NCBI RefSeq assembly: GCF_000308375.1 | Contig: NZ_BAFQ01000133.1 | Span: forward strand, 1-49,963 | DNA: 49,963 bases | DNA from: Nocardia aobensis NBRC 100429 | GTDB taxonomy: Bacteria; Actinomycetota; Actinomycetes; Mycobacteriales; Mycobacteriaceae | Direction: 5' to 3' | Part shown: piece by piece, positions 8,555-18,207 of the stretch | Layout of the letters: each line of letters starts with the position of its first letter | Position numbering within the stretch: position 1 is the stretch's first letter | Notes under the pieces: model-generated | Database searches by the model: none | What the model saw: only the letters and a program-made list of their open reading frames with translations | What the model was told of the DNA's origin: nothing | Translations under genes and position numbers: made by a program

Positions 8555-8628
8555 ACTAATCGTGCAAACCTCGACGAGATTGCGAGAAAACTGCGTAACA
8601 GGGCCAAGTTTGCACGATTAGTTCAGGC
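8549..8628. repeat. 80-bp element with perfect 21-bp inverted arms
   Basis: The arm at 8549-8569 (beginning GCCTGAACTAATCG) is the exact reverse complement of 8608-8628 (ending CGATTAGTTCAGGC), with a 38-base centre that is less GC-rich than the genome. The element lies between convergent genes, and the enoyl-CoA hydratase stop codon is inside its left arm. It could work as a two-way terminator, but there is no T tract and the arms are longer and more perfect than a terminator needs. A small mobile or repeated palindromic element is equally possible. Confidence 0.7.
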
Positions 8629-8654
8629 CTCCCGAGGCGGCGGACCGAACCGCG

Positions 8655-9689
8655 TCAGGCCGAGCGGCGCAACGCCGGATCGGCGAGGGCGTCGGGGATC
8701 TTGCCGGTGTCGCGTTCGTGGAAATACGTACCGGGCGGGACGATCTCGTCGATCCGGTCCAGCACCTCGGATTCCAGCACCACATCGGCGGCGCGCAGGT
8801 AGGTGTCCAGATGCTCGCCGGTGCGGGGGCCGATGATGATGCCCGAGACGTCCGGATGCGAACCCGCGAAACCGATCGCCAGCTCGATCAGGCTCAGGCC
8901 CGATTCCTCGGCCAACCGGCCCAGCGCGTCGGCGGCGGCCAGTTTCGCCGCGTTGGCCGGGGCGTCGATATCGAAGCGGCCCGGGATCAGGTCCGCGCGG
9001 TGCGATGCCGGCTGGTCGGCGCCGATCCGGTACTTACCGCTGAGCCAGCCGGCGGCCAGCGGACCGTAGGTGAGGACGCCGAGACCGTATTTCCTTGCGA
9101 TCGGCAGAGTTTCGCGTTCGATGCCACGGACCAGCAGCGAGTAGGGCACTTGTTCGCTGACCGCGCGGTGCCACCGGCGCCGATCGGCCGACCACTGCAC
9201 CTCGATCAATTCGGCGGGCGAGAACACCGAGGTGCCGTAGTAACGGATCTTGCCCGCGCGCACCAGATCGTCGAGCGCACCCACGGTCTCGTCGATCGCG
9301 GTGATCGATTCCGGCCGGTGCACCTGATACAGGTCCAGATGATCGGTGCCCAAGCGGCGCAGCGAATCCTCCACCGCGCGCACGATCCAGCGCCGGGAGT
9401 TACCCCGATGCGACGGATCGTCGTCGACCGAATTGTGAAATTTGCTGGCCAGGATCACCTGGTCACGACGACCGGCCAGCGCTTTGCCGACGATGATCTC
9501 CGATTCACCCCGCGAGTAGGTGTCGGCGGTGTCGATGGTGTTGATCCCGGCGTCGAGTGCGCGATGGATCAGGGCGACGGATTCCTCGTGGCTGGTGTTG
9601 CCGCGCGCCCCGAAGTTCATGGCGCCCAGGACGAACGGGCTGATCCGCACGCCGGTGCGGCCGAGGGTGCGCAGGTCGGACAGGCTCAT
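8655..9689 (-). CDS. Aldo/keto reductase (first of tandem pair)
   Basis: This 344-residue AKR of the (alpha/beta)8-barrel family resembles yeast-type/YajO-like members. It shows the early [12 protein letters not shown] segment with the catalytic Asp and Tyr, LASKFH with the catalytic Lys, LDLYQVHRP with the His, and the C-terminal cofactor loop [14 protein letters not shown]. These enzymes use NADPH to reduce aldehydes or ketones. The ATG at 9689 overlaps the stop of its sister gene (ATGA), making it the final gene of the operon 13415-8655. The two neighbouring AKRs share about half their residues and look like a local duplication. The operon context suggests reduction of a carbonyl released by the monooxygenases upstream. 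Confidence 0.9.
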   Translation of the reverse strand: MSLSDLRTLGRTGVRISPFVLGAMNFGARGNTSHEESVALIHRALDAGINTIDTADTYSRGESEIIVGKALAGRRDQVILASKFHNSVDDDPSHRGNSRRWIVRAVEDSLRRLGTDHLDLYQVHRPESITAIDETVGALDDLVRAGKIRYYGTSVFSPAELIEVQWSADRRRWHRAVSEQVPYSLLVRGIERETLPIARKYGLGVLTYGPLAAGWLSGKYRIGADQPASHRADLIPGRFDIDAPANAAKLAAADALGRLAEESGLSLIELAIGFAGSHPDVSGIIIGPRTGEHLDTYLRAADVVLESEVLDRIDEIVPPGTYFHERDTGKIPDALADPALRRSA

Positions 9690-10726
9690 CGGCGGGCTCC
9701 TGGCTGGTGGCGGCGAAGGGTGGATTCGGTCAGTGACGGCGGCAGGTAGCCCTCGTCGGCGGGGCTGATCGTGACGCCGGGCGCGACGATCTCGTCGATG
9801 CGGTCCAGCACATCGGTGCTCAAGCGCACGTCGACCGCGCCGAGCTGGCCTTCGAGCTGGTCGAGGGTGCGTGGTCCGATGATCACCGAGCTCACCGCCG
9901 GATGCTGCAGGACGAACGCCAGGGCCAGGTGGACGAGCGAGAGCCCCGCCTCGTCGGCCAGTTTCGCGAGCTCCTCGGCCACGGCGCGTTTGCGCTGATT
10001 CACCGTCAGTGCCGGATCGTGACGATGCGGCTGGCGTTGCAGCCGTGAGGATTCCGGCGCCTGCCCACCGTCGCGGTAGCGTCCCGACAGCCAGCCACCG
10101 GCCAGCGGACTCCAGGTCAGCACCCCGAGCCCGTAGCGCTGGGCCACCGGCAGCGTGGCCCGTTCGGCACCGCGCGCCAGGATCGAATACGGCGGCTGTT
10201 CACTGACCGGCCGGTGCAGCTGCCGATCCTCGGCCACCCATTGCGCCTCCACCAGCTGATGGGGTTCGAACGTGGTGGTGCCGTAGTAGCGGATCTTGCC
10301 GGCTCTGACGAGATCGTCGAGCGCGCCCAGCGTTTCCTCCAGCGGGACGTCCGGATCGGGCCGGTGGATCTGATAGAGATCGAGGTGATCGGTGCCGAGG
10401 CGGCGCAGGCTGTCCTCGACCGCGCGCAGAATCCAGCGGCGCGAATTGCCGCGGCTGTTCGGATCGGTGCCGATCTGCCCGTGGAATTTCGTGGCCAGGA
10501 ACACCTCGTCGCGCCGGCCCGCGAGTGCCTTTCCGACGATCTGCTCGTTCTCGCCCTGCGAGTACACGTCGGCGGTGTCGACCACCGTGATGCCGGCGTC
10601 CAGTGCGCGATGGATGATCCGGATCGCGTCGTCGTGATCGCGGTTGGCCCAGGCGCCGAAGTTCATGGCGCCCAGGGTGAGTGGGCTGACCAGTACACCG
10701 GTGCGGCCCAGATAGCGGGATGTCAT
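9686..10726 (-). CDS. Aldo/keto reductase (second of tandem pair)
   Basis: This 346-residue aldo/keto reductase is paralogous to the gene at 8655-9689. Catalytic-tetrad segments are [18 protein letters not shown] and LDLYQIHRP, and [13 protein letters not shown] forms the NADPH-binding end. The start is ambiguous: the ATG at 10726 aligns with the sister protein, while an in-frame GTG at 10741 overlaps the upstream stop (GTGA) and would add five residues. Neither has a strong ribosome site, so translation is probably coupled to the monooxygenase gene at 10738-12081. The role is presumably NADPH-dependent carbonyl reduction in the pathway encoded by this operon. Confidence 0.88.
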   Translation of the reverse strand: MTSRYLGRTGVLVSPLTLGAMNFGAWANRDHDDAIRIIHRALDAGITVVDTADVYSQGENEQIVGKALAGRRDEVFLATKFHGQIGTDPNSRGNSRRWILRAVEDSLRRLGTDHLDLYQIHRPDPDVPLEETLGALDDLVRAGKIRYYGTTTFEPHQLVEAQWVAEDRQLHRPVSEQPPYSILARGAERATLPVAQRYGLGVLTWSPLAGGWLSGRYRDGGQAPESSRLQRQPHRHDPALTVNQRKRAVAEELAKLADEAGLSLVHLALAFVLQHPAVSSVIIGPRTLDQLEGQLGAVDVRLSTDVLDRIDEIVAPGVTISPADEGYLPPSLTESTLRRHQPGARR

Positions 10727-10737
10727 GCGGTGGGTTG

Positions 10738-12081
10738 TCACTTTCTGTCGGCGGCCGCGAGGGCCGGTGCGAAGGAATTCGACGGCTCCGCCAGCCCGAG
10801 GTGGTGACGCAGGGTGGTGCCGGTGTATTCGCGCCGGAACAGTCCTCGGGTGCGCAGCAGCGGCACCACCTGGTCGACGAAATCGGCCAGCGACGCCGGC
10901 AAGACGGCGGGAATGATGGTGAGCCCGTCCACCGCGCCGGTACGAAACCAGTGCTCGATGTGGTCGGCGACCGCGTCCGGCGTAGCGGCGACGACACGGT
11001 GACCGCCGAGGAATTCGGTCAGCAACCGCCGCACGGTATATCCGGTTTCGGCGGCGTACCGGGTCAGCGAATAGAAGAAGCCCTGCGGGCCGATCCGCCC
11101 CTCGGGCAGCGTGAGCAACCGTGGCGGCAGCGGTGCGTCGAGATCGAGCACCTCGTCGGGATGTCCGAGCCAGGCGGCCAGCGATCGCACCGGATCGCTG
11201 TCGGGGTGCAACCGCTGCTGCAGCCGATCGAACGCCGCCTGCGCCTCCCGCTCGGTCGAGCCCAGCACCGGGATCAGGCCGGGAAGAATCCGGACAGCAT
11301 CCGGATCGCGGCCGGAAGCTGTTGCGGCGCTGCGGATCTCGGCGGCGAACTCCTGCGCACCGGTCAGGCTCAGATGGGTGGTGTAGATCGCCTCGGCCCA
11401 CGCCGCGGCGAAGGACCGGCCGGGCCCCGACGCACCCGCCTGCACGAGCACCGGCCGCCCCTGCGGCGAGCGCGGCACGTTCAGCGGCCCGGCGACCCGG
11501 TAGAACTCACCGTCGTGGTCGACCGCGTGCACCCGGGCCGGATCGGCGAACCGACCGGCGGCCTGGTCCCCGATGAGGGCGTCGTCCTCCCAGCTGTCCC
11601 AGAGCCGGAGGGTGAGGTCGACATATTCGGCGGCACGCCGGTAACGCTCCTCCCGCTCGGGCAGGTCGTGGAGACCGAAGTTGCGGGCGGCATCCGGGGC
11701 GAAGGTGGTGACCACGTTCCATCCCGCCCGGCCGCCGGAGATCCGGTCCAGCGACAGGATTCGCCGCGCCAGGTTGTAGGGCCGGTTCAACGTCGTCGTG
11801 GCGGTGGGGATCAAGCCGATCCGCTCGGTACTCACCGCCAGGGCGGAGGTGAGCAGGATGGGATCGAGGGTGGCCGCCGGCGCGCGGGCGATCGACGGTT
11901 GCTGCACGGGGATGTCCGGGAACAGCAGCCCGTCCAGCGCACCCCGTTCCGCGATCTCGGCCGTCCGGCGATAGTGCGACAAACGGATGAAGGCGTCGGC
12001 GGGCAGATCGTCTTCGCGCCAGGCCGCGGGGTGGTAGCCGGAGCTGCCGACATTGACGAAGAAATGCAGTTCGCGCGTCAT
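10738..12081 (-). CDS. NtaA/SnaA/DszA-family FMNH2-dependent monooxygenase
   Basis: This is a 447-residue long-type LLM oxygenase. It begins [22 protein letters not shown], where the family normally has 'HLNVN...AWR', and contains [22 protein letters not shown] and [22 protein letters not shown], the flavin/phosphate-binding core. [19 protein letters not shown] and the C-terminal [17 protein letters not shown] are shared with its paralogues. The ATG at 12081 overlaps the stop of the monooxygenase at 12078-13415 (ATGA). It is more divergent from that neighbour than the neighbour is from the gene at 663-1907, so the pair probably act on different substrates or steps. A separate FMN reductase would be needed and none is encoded nearby. 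Confidence 0.9.
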   Translation of the reverse strand: MTRELHFFVNVGSSGYHPAAWREDDLPADAFIRLSHYRRTAEIAERGALDGLLFPDIPVQQPSIARAPAATLDPILLTSALAVSTERIGLIPTATTTLNRPYNLARRILSLDRISGGRAGWNVVTTFAPDAARNFGLHDLPEREERYRRAAEYVDLTLRLWDSWEDDALIGDQAAGRFADPARVHAVDHDGEFYRVAGPLNVPRSPQGRPVLVQAGASGPGRSFAAAWAEAIYTTHLSLTGAQEFAAEIRSAATASGRDPDAVRILPGLIPVLGSTEREAQAAFDRLQQRLHPDSDPVRSLAAWLGHPDEVLDLDAPLPPRLLTLPEGRIGPQGFFYSLTRYAAETGYTVRRLLTEFLGGHRVVAATPDAVADHIEHWFRTGAVDGLTIIPAVLPASLADFVDQVVPLLRTRGLFRREYTGTTLRHHLGLAEPSNSFAPALAAADRK

Positions 12082-13415
12082 CGCGCCACCTCCGGGGTGC
12101 GGATCGGTTCCGGTATCGGCAAGCCGAGATGCGATCGCAGTGTGCTGCCGCGGTATTCGGCGCGAAAGACGCCGCGCCGCTGCAGAATCGGCACCACACC
12201 CGTCACGAAGTCGTCCAGGCCGCCGGGGAGCACATCGGGCATCAGGTTGAATCCGTCGGCCACCCCGGCCTCCACCCACTCGACGATGGTGTCGGCGACC
12301 TGCTCCGGTGTGCCGGTCACGATGCGGTGCCCGAGCCCGCCGCCGAGGCGTCGCAGCAGCTGCCGCACGGTCAGGTTCTCGCGACGGGCCAGGTCGACGG
12401 CCACCCGGCGGAAGGTGTGCGAACCACCCGCCGCCCGCGGATCGGGGAGGCTGTCGAACGGCAGCGGCGAATCCGGTTGCAGCACTTCCGGATCCACACC
12501 GAGTTGGTCGGCCAGACGATTGAGCGCGTATTCGGTGGGCACCAGTTCGTCCAGCAGGGCTCGGCGCTCGGCCGCCTCACGCTCGGTGGCGCCGATCACC
12601 GTGGACAACCCCGGCAGCACCAGGAAACTGCCGGGCGGACGGCCCGCCGCTGCCGCGCGCGCGGACACATCGCGTCGGTACTCGGACGCTTCGGCGACGG
12701 TCTGCGCGGCGGTGAAGATCACCTCGCCGACCGTCGCGGCGAGCGCCCGCCCCGCGTCCGAGGCGCCGGCCTGGACGATCACCGGCTCACCCTGCGGTGA
12801 GCGCGGGACGTTCAACGGCCCTGCCACATCGAAAAATTCACCGCGATGGTCGATCCGGTGGATGCGGTCCACATCGGCGAACCGGTGGGCCGCTTTGTCC
12901 CCGACGAGGGCGCCGGGTTCCCAGCTGTTCCACAGTTGGCGCACCACGTCGACGAATTCGGCCGCGCGGCGATATCGCGTGGCGTGGTCGAATTCGTCGT
13001 CGTAGCCGAAATTGCGGGCCGATTCGGCGCCGGCGGTCGTGACCACGTTCCATCCGGCCCGGCCGCCGCTGAGCAGGTCGAGCGTGGCGAAGCGGCGCGC
13101 GACGTCGTACGGATCGTTGTAGCTCGACGACAGTGTCGCGATCAATCCGATCCGTTCGGTAGCCGCCGCCACGGCGGCCAGGATCACCGACGGTTCCAGG
13201 CTGTTGAACGGCCGGAACCGGATATCGTCGCGGAGCGCGGGCCCGTCGGCGAGGAAGATCGCGTCGAACTTCCCGGCCTCCGCAGTCCGCGCGATCCGCA
13301 CATAGTGGTCCAGGCCGAAACTCGCCTCCGGATCGGCCCCCGGGAAACGCCACGCCCCGCCGAAGACGCCCGCATTGAGAATATTGACATTGAGATGGAC
13401 CTGGCGACGCGCCAC
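12078..13415 (-). CDS. NtaA/SnaA/DszA-family FMNH2-dependent monooxygenase
   Basis: This 445-residue long-type LLM oxygenase opens the four-gene operon ending at 8655. Its N-terminus (VHLNVNILNAGVFGGAWR), IGLIATLSSSYNDPYDVARR and [22 protein letters not shown] are nearly the same as in the protein at 663-1907, showing a duplicated gene about 11 kb apart. The start is the GTG at 13415, five bases after AAAGGAG; a nearer in-frame GTG at 13421 overlaps that ribosome site and is unlikely. The LysR gene lies about 100 bases upstream on the same strand, so this operon may have its own promoter in 13416-13518. Confidence 0.9.
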   Translation of the reverse strand: MARRQVHLNVNILNAGVFGGAWRFPGADPEASFGLDHYVRIARTAEAGKFDAIFLADGPALRDDIRFRPFNSLEPSVILAAVAAATERIGLIATLSSSYNDPYDVARRFATLDLLSGGRAGWNVVTTAGAESARNFGYDDEFDHATRYRRAAEFVDVVRQLWNSWEPGALVGDKAAHRFADVDRIHRIDHRGEFFDVAGPLNVPRSPQGEPVIVQAGASDAGRALAATVGEVIFTAAQTVAEASEYRRDVSARAAAAGRPPGSFLVLPGLSTVIGATEREAAERRALLDELVPTEYALNRLADQLGVDPEVLQPDSPLPFDSLPDPRAAGGSHTFRRVAVDLARRENLTVRQLLRRLGGGLGHRIVTGTPEQVADTIVEWVEAGVADGFNLMPDVLPGGLDDFVTGVVPILQRRGVFRAEYRGSTLRSHLGLPIPEPIRTPEVAR

Positions 13416-13518
13416 GGTCACTCCTTTCCGGATCGCCGGCCCAGCAGCCGCGCGACCGTATCGGGATGAACGATTCCCTTCGACCTGCGACAGCTTCGCG
13501 GCGACGCAGGCCGCGATG

Positions 13519-14424
13519 TCACGACGCCAGGCGCAGCGGCTGGGCGACCGAGCGCAGCGCACGGATCGCCGCCGCCACGGCCGGTCGTTCCAGCGAGGCT
13601 TGCCGATACGTCACACCGACGTGCCGGACGCCGTTGTCGATCGAGCACGCGACCAGTCCGGTATGCCGGTCGGCGACCGAGATCTCCGGCACGATCGTCA
13701 CTCCCAGCCCGTGCTCGACCATCTCGGCCATACCTTCGAAGCTTCCGCTGCGATGTTCGATCCGCGGCGCGAATCCCGCTTCCCGGCAGGCGAAATGCAC
13801 CGACGCCACCGACGGCTCCCCGTCCAGGGCGGTGATCCAGTCGGCATCGCGAAGACTGCTCAACCCGTGCTCCCGGACCCGCTCCCGCCACTGCGGCGGG
13901 GCGAGCAGGACCAGCGGGTCGCTGAACAGGTATTCCGAGGCCAGCCCCAGGGGCAGATCCCGGGAGCGGAACGAATACGAATAGGTGATCGCCAGGTCCA
14001 CGTCCTGCTGACGCACCGCCGGAACGGAATCCACCGGCCGCAGATCCACCAGCCGCACCCGCAGCCCGGGATGGTCGGCGCGCAGTCGCACGGTAACCGG
14101 CAGCGCCAAGCGCATCTGAGCGGTGCGGAAGGTGGCGACGGTCAATACCCCGGTCACCGCCTCCGAGGTGGCGCTGACCGCGGATTCCGCCTCCTCCAGC
14201 GCTGCCACGATCCGCGACGTGTGATCCACCAGGACACGCCCGGCGTTGGTCAGCCGCAGTACGCGGCCCTCGCGGCGGGTCAGCACGACGCCGACCTCGT
14301 CCTCGAGGATGCGCAGTTGCTGCGATACCGCCGAGGTGGTGATGCCGTGCAGTTCGGACACCGCGGTCATCGTCGTATGTTCGGCCAGATCCCGCAGGAG
14401 GATCAGCCGTCGAATGTCGTACAT
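13519..14424 (-). CDS. LysR-family transcriptional regulator
   Basis: This 301-residue LysR-type regulator has an N-terminal helix-turn-helix (MTAVSELHGITTSAVSQQLRILEDEVGVVLTRREGR, about residues 19-53) followed by a periplasmic-binding-protein-like effector domain. The arrangement VLTVATFRTAQMRLALPVTVRLRADHPGLRVRLVDLRP is typical of the family. It lies between the ABC importer operon (ending 14527) and the monooxygenase/AKR operon (starting 13415), on the same strand as both. The position suggests it senses a pathway metabolite or a sulfur-status signal and activates these operons. The effector is not deducible. Confidence 0.92.
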   Translation of the reverse strand: MYDIRRLILLRDLAEHTTMTAVSELHGITTSAVSQQLRILEDEVGVVLTRREGRVLRLTNAGRVLVDHTSRIVAALEEAESAVSATSEAVTGVLTVATFRTAQMRLALPVTVRLRADHPGLRVRLVDLRPVDSVPAVRQQDVDLAITYSYSFRSRDLPLGLASEYLFSDPLVLLAPPQWRERVREHGLSSLRDADWITALDGEPSVASVHFACREAGFAPRIEHRSGSFEGMAEMVEHGLGVTIVPEISVADRHTGLVACSIDNGVRHVGVTYRQASLERPAVAAAIRALRSVAQPLRLAS

Positions 14425-14526
14425 GGTCCCTCGCTTCGACTGCGGGACATCCGGTGTTCATCATTGCCAGCGGGTGATCGTGGAGGAAATCCTTACGATC
14501 AGAACGATTCTGTGTAGCTGCCGGTC

Positions 14527-16143
14527 TCACGCCGGCACCGGCAGCCGTACCCGCGCCCCCGGCACCGCGGCCAGCAGCGTGCGGGTGTACTCCTCCTCCG
14601 GCGACTCGAAAACCGAAGTCACCGAACCTGTTTCGACCACCCGGCCGTTGCGCATCACGGTCACGTCGTCGGCGATCAGCCGCACCACACCCAGATCGTG
14701 CGTGATGAACAGATAGGTGAGCCCGTGTTCGGCCTGCAGATCGGTCAGCAGCTGCAGAATCTGCGCCTGCACCGACACATCGAGTGCGGAGACGGCCTCG
14801 TCGAGCACCAGGACGCGGGGTTCGGCGGCCAGCGCCCGCGCGATCGCGACACGCTGGCGCTGGCCTCCGGACAATTCGGCCGGACCCCTGCTCAGGTGTG
14901 CGCGGTCCAGCGCCACCGCGTCCAACAGCTCGGCCACCCGCCGGCGCCGCGCCGCGCGGTCCCGGATCAGGCCGAACGCCTGCAGCGGCTCGCCGATGAT
15001 CGAAGCGATGTCGAAGCGGGGGTCCAGGGAGGTGTACGGATTCTGATACACCAGCTGGATCTGCCGGCGCAGCGGGCGCGGGCGGCGGCCGTTGCCGTCG
15101 ACGCGGACGTCGTCCAGCCACACCGCGCCCGCCTCCGGGCGTTCGAGGCCCACCACGAGCCGGGCCAGGGTGGATTTCCCCGCACCCGACTCTCCGACGA
15201 TCGCATGTGTGGTCCCCGCCCGCACCGCGAGCGAGACCTCGTCCACGGCCCGCACTCCCCCGCCGAACCACTTCGTCACCTCCGACAGCCGCAGAACCGG
15301 TGGCGCGGAGGTCACCTCGGCTCGGACGGGCGCCCCCGAGGAGGGCACGAGCCGCCCGGAATGCGCGGCGGGCGCCGCGGCGAGCAGCCGGCGGGTGTAC
15401 TCGTGGCGCGGCGCGGACAGCACCGCGGCCGCCGCCCCCTGCTCCACGATGCGGCCGCGCTGCATGACCAGCAACCGGTCCGACCGCTCCGCCGCGACCC
15501 CCAGATCGTGGGTGACCAGCAGCACGCCCAAACCCAACTCTTCGCGTAATACCGTGAGCCGGTCCAGAATTCGCTTCTGCACGGTGACATCCAAGGCGGA
15601 GGTGGGCTCGTCGGCGACCAGCAGCACCGGATCGTTGGCGAGCGCGATCGCGATCAGCACGCGCTGTTTCATACCGCCGGACAATTCGTGCGGATACTGC
15701 CGGTACACCCGCTCCGGTGCGGCCAATCCCGCCGCCGCCAGCTTCTCGACGACCAGCTCACGTCCAGCGTCGGCGCGCCGATGCAGTCGCAGCGCCTCGA
15801 GCACCTGCCAGCCCACCGGTTTCACCGGATTCAGCGACGTTCCCGGGTCCTGCGGCACGAAGCCGACCACCGGGCCGCGCACCCGCGCCAGTCGCCGGTC
15901 ACTCCACCGCGACACATCCTGTCCGCCGATCTCGAGTGCCCGGGCGCGCACCTGCGCGGCCGGCGGCAGGAGCCGGAGTGCGGCGTGGATGGTGGTGCTC
16001 TTGCCGGAGCCGGATTCGCCGACGATCGAGACGAATTCGCCGGCGGCGACCTCGAGCGACACCCCCGACACCGCGGGCGCGGCGGCATCGCGATACCGGA
16101 CGGTGAGATCGTCGATCCGCAGCAGGGGTCCGGTAGTGCTCAT
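14527..16143 (-). CDS. Dipeptide/oligopeptide-type ABC importer, fused double ATPase (DppD-DppF-like)
   Basis: This 538-residue protein contains two complete ABC domains in one chain. The first (about 8-250) has GESGSGKST, LSGGMKQRV, LLVADEPTSALD and VTHDLG. The second (about 285-530) has GESGAGKST, LSGGQRQRVAIARAL, VLVLDEAVSALD and FITHDLG. Both are catalytically intact. Such fused ATPases power the peptide/nickel/opine (PepT) class of importers. The ATG at 16143 overlaps the permease stop (ATGA), so it is the last gene of the operon 19863-14527. Together with the lipoprotein and two permeases it makes a complete uptake system; a small sulfur-containing or amide compound is a plausible cargo given the monooxygenases alongside. 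Confidence 0.93.
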   Translation of the reverse strand: MSTTGPLLRIDDLTVRYRDAAAPAVSGVSLEVAAGEFVSIVGESGSGKSTTIHAALRLLPPAAQVRARALEIGGQDVSRWSDRRLARVRGPVVGFVPQDPGTSLNPVKPVGWQVLEALRLHRRADAGRELVVEKLAAAGLAAPERVYRQYPHELSGGMKQRVLIAIALANDPVLLVADEPTSALDVTVQKRILDRLTVLREELGLGVLLVTHDLGVAAERSDRLLVMQRGRIVEQGAAAAVLSAPRHEYTRRLLAAAPAAHSGRLVPSSGAPVRAEVTSAPPVLRLSEVTKWFGGGVRAVDEVSLAVRAGTTHAIVGESGAGKSTLARLVVGLERPEAGAVWLDDVRVDGNGRRPRPLRRQIQLVYQNPYTSLDPRFDIASIIGEPLQAFGLIRDRAARRRRVAELLDAVALDRAHLSRGPAELSGGQRQRVAIARALAAEPRVLVLDEAVSALDVSVQAQILQLLTDLQAEHGLTYLFITHDLGVVRLIADDVTVMRNGRVVETGSVTSVFESPEEEYTRTLLAAVPGARVRLPVPA

Positions 16144-17255
16144 CGTTGTTCTCCCAACGCGCGTCCGATTCGATTCACCGACAGCACGACCACGGCGATC
16201 AGTACGCCGGGGCACAGTGCGATCCACGGATAGGTGGCCAGGAAGTCGCGGCCTTCGGAGACCGCCAGACCCCATTCCGGCTGCGGCGGCGGTGCCCCGT
16301 AACCCAGGAAGCCCAGCGCGGCGACCGCCAGCACCGCGGTACCGCATTCGAGTGCCGCCAGCGAGAGCACCGCCCGGATCGAATTGGGCAGCACGTGCCG
16401 CACCACCACGCGGACGAATCCGGCTCCGGAGCCGTAGGCGGCGGCCACGAAATCACTGCCCGCCACGGTCAGGACCTGCGAGCGCATCACCCGGGCGAAC
16501 GAGGCGACCGCCGAAACGCCCACCGCCAGCGCGATATTCACCGTGCCGAAGCCGAGCGCGGTGACCATTGTCATCGCCAGCAGCAAGGCCGGGATCGACA
16601 GCAGCACATCGACACAGCGCATGACCGCGGCGTCGGGCCGGCCGCCGACGATCCCGCTGAGCAATCCGATCAGGGTTCCGACCAGAAATCCGAGGGCAAC
16701 CGCGAGCAGGGTCGCGGTCAGGGTGGTCGAGGTGCCGTAGATGGCGCGGGCCAGCAGATCCCGACCGAGCCGGTCGGTGCCGAACGGATGGGCGAACGAC
16801 GGCGGCAGGAACCCTGAATCCGGGTCGCCCTCGACCGCGCTGTGATCGGTGAACCAGGACGGAGCCACCGCCCAGCCGATCACCACGAGCACCACCAGCC
16901 ACGCGAGAACCAGTCCCGGCCGAGTGCGCGCCGTGCGCACCAGCCGATGAAAACGATGGCGCCGCACTTCGTTTGCGTGCAGCTCCACCTCGTCGAGCAC
17001 AGCCACCGCCTCCGGCCCCGACCCGCTCATGCCGTGTTCGACGGGCACGAGCGGGGGGCCTGCGTGGTGACGCTGCGCTGCCGCCTCCGGCCCCGACCCG
17101 CTCATGCCGTGTTCGACGGGCACGAGCGGGGGGCCTGCGTGGTGACGCTGCGCTGCCGCCTCCGGCCCCGACCCGCTCATGCCGTGTTCGACGGGCACGA
17201 GCGGGGGGCCTGCGTGGTGACGCTGCGCTGCCGCCTCCGGCCCTGACCCGCTCAT
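16140..17255 (-). CDS. DppC-like ABC importer permease with tandem-repeat N-terminus
   Basis: This 371-residue permease of the binding-protein-dependent (DppC/OppC) class has one N-terminal helix (LVLAWLVVLVVIGWAVA), the GTDRLGRDLLARAIYG motif that precedes the core, then five more membrane helices. The coupling loop is EAA-like (DFVAAAYGSGAGFVRVVVRHVLP). The first about 85 residues are unusual: three exact copies of a 25-residue unit starting MSGSGPEAAAQRHH and a fourth partial copy, encoded by the 75-bp repeats at 17006-17259. The chosen start, ATG at 17255, overlaps the upstream permease stop and has GGAG six bases away. The ATGs inside the repeats (17180, 17105, 17030) have no ribosome site; the last would give a normal-length protein. 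Confidence 0.9.
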   Translation of the reverse strand: MSGSGPEAAAQRHHAGPPLVPVEHGMSGSGPEAAAQRHHAGPPLVPVEHGMSGSGPEAAAQRHHAGPPLVPVEHGMSGSGPEAVAVLDEVELHANEVRRHRFHRLVRTARTRPGLVLAWLVVLVVIGWAVAPSWFTDHSAVEGDPDSGFLPPSFAHPFGTDRLGRDLLARAIYGTSTTLTATLLAVALGFLVGTLIGLLSGIVGGRPDAAVMRCVDVLLSIPALLLAMTMVTALGFGTVNIALAVGVSAVASFARVMRSQVLTVAGSDFVAAAYGSGAGFVRVVVRHVLPNSIRAVLSLAALECGTAVLAVAALGFLGYGAPPPQPEWGLAVSEGRDFLATYPWIALCPGVLIAVVVLSVNRIGRALGEQR

Positions 17256-17259
17256 GCCG
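17006..17259. repeat. 75-bp tandem repeat, 3.4 copies, in frame inside the DppC-like gene
   Basis: Four occurrences of the phase mark (ctcatgccg on the + strand) at 17026, 17101, 17176 and 17251 are exactly 75 bp apart. The units are identical except for one base at 17244 in the last copy. On the minus strand each unit encodes 25 residues beginning with Met, so each copy carries a potential start codon. Near-perfect identity implies recent expansion, and the unit length keeps the frame whatever the copy number. Confidence 0.95.
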
Positions 17260-18205
17260 GGCTCCGCGCGTACAGCCGAGCCCGCAGCCGCGGGTCCAGC
17301 ACCGGATACACCAGATCGACCATCAGATTCACCACCACGAAAATCACTGCCGCGAGCACCACCACGGCCTGCACGACCGCGACGTCCTGGGTGCGCACCG
17401 CCGTCTCGGTCAATCGGCCCAAACCCGAACGGGAGAACACGGTTTCGACGATTACCGCGCCCGCCAGCAGATTCCCGAAGGTCACCCCGGCGATGGTCAG
17501 CGCGGGCAGTGCGGCATTGCGCAGCACCTCGCGCACCACCACCCACAGCCGGGTCGCGCCCTTGGCCAGCGAGACCGTCACATAGCCCGCCCGCATTCCA
17601 CTGTCGAGGTTCTCCAGCAGCAACCGCGCGATCGGGGCCGACACCGGGATCGCCAGCGTCACCGCCGGCAGCACCAGGCTGGCGACGCCGTCGTTGCCGA
17701 TCGGCGGAAACCAGCCCAGCCGGAACGAGAACACCTGCAGCGCCGCCAATCCCAGCAGGAACACCGGAATCGACACCCCGGCCGCCGGCAACGTCGCGAA
17801 CAGTTCCGCCAGCCACCGCCATCGCGTATACGCGGCCACGATCGCGACCACCGTGGCCAGGACCACCGCCAGCACCAGCGCGGTGACCGCGAGCACCGCG
17901 GTCTGCGGCAGCACCCCGCTGATCATCGCCCACGCGTCCAGTCCGGTCCGGGTGGAGCGCCCGAAATCACCGTGCACGGCCTGCCCGAGACGGTGCAGGT
18001 ACTGGCCGAACAGCGAGTGGTCCAGACCGTAGTAGACCCGGGCCTTCTGCTTGTCGCCCGCCGTGATCAGATCACCCTGGGCCGGATCGAACAGCACGTC
18101 CACCGCGTCGTAGGGCAGGACGTAGAGCAGCGCGAAGGTCACGGTGTAGGCGCCCCACACCACGAACACGGCCTGCGCGAGTTTCGCGGCCACATAGCGC
18201 AGCAC
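17252..18205 (-). CDS. DppB-like ABC importer permease
   Basis: This 317-residue inner-membrane permease of the DppB/OppB class has a short N-terminal helix (AKLAQAVFVVWGAYTVTFALL) and the extracytoplasmic region with VYYGLDHSLFGQYLHRLGQAVHGDFGRS, the conserved 'GLD...QY..W....GDFG.S' landmark. The C-terminal core has the coupling-loop motif YVTVSLAKGATRLWVVVREVLRN. The GTG start at 18205 is two bases after the stop of the substrate-binding protein, with GGGG just upstream. It partners the DppC-like protein downstream, with which it overlaps (ATGA), in one importer. Confidence 0.92.
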   Translation of the reverse strand: MLRYVAAKLAQAVFVVWGAYTVTFALLYVLPYDAVDVLFDPAQGDLITAGDKQKARVYYGLDHSLFGQYLHRLGQAVHGDFGRSTRTGLDAWAMISGVLPQTAVLAVTALVLAVVLATVVAIVAAYTRWRWLAELFATLPAAGVSIPVFLLGLAALQVFSFRLGWFPPIGNDGVASLVLPAVTLAIPVSAPIARLLLENLDSGMRAGYVTVSLAKGATRLWVVVREVLRNAALPALTIAGVTFGNLLAGAVIVETVFSRSGLGRLTETAVRTQDVAVVQAVVVLAAVIFVVVNLMVDLVYPVLDPRLRARLYARSPA

Positions 18206-18207
18206 GA

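Noticed and set aside
13418..15271. Leftward frame of 617 codons
   Set aside because: It overlaps the LysR and double-ATPase genes in another frame and has low-complexity shadow composition.
17006..17259. CRISPR-like repeat array
   Set aside because: The copies are contiguous tandem units without spacers and lie inside a coding frame.
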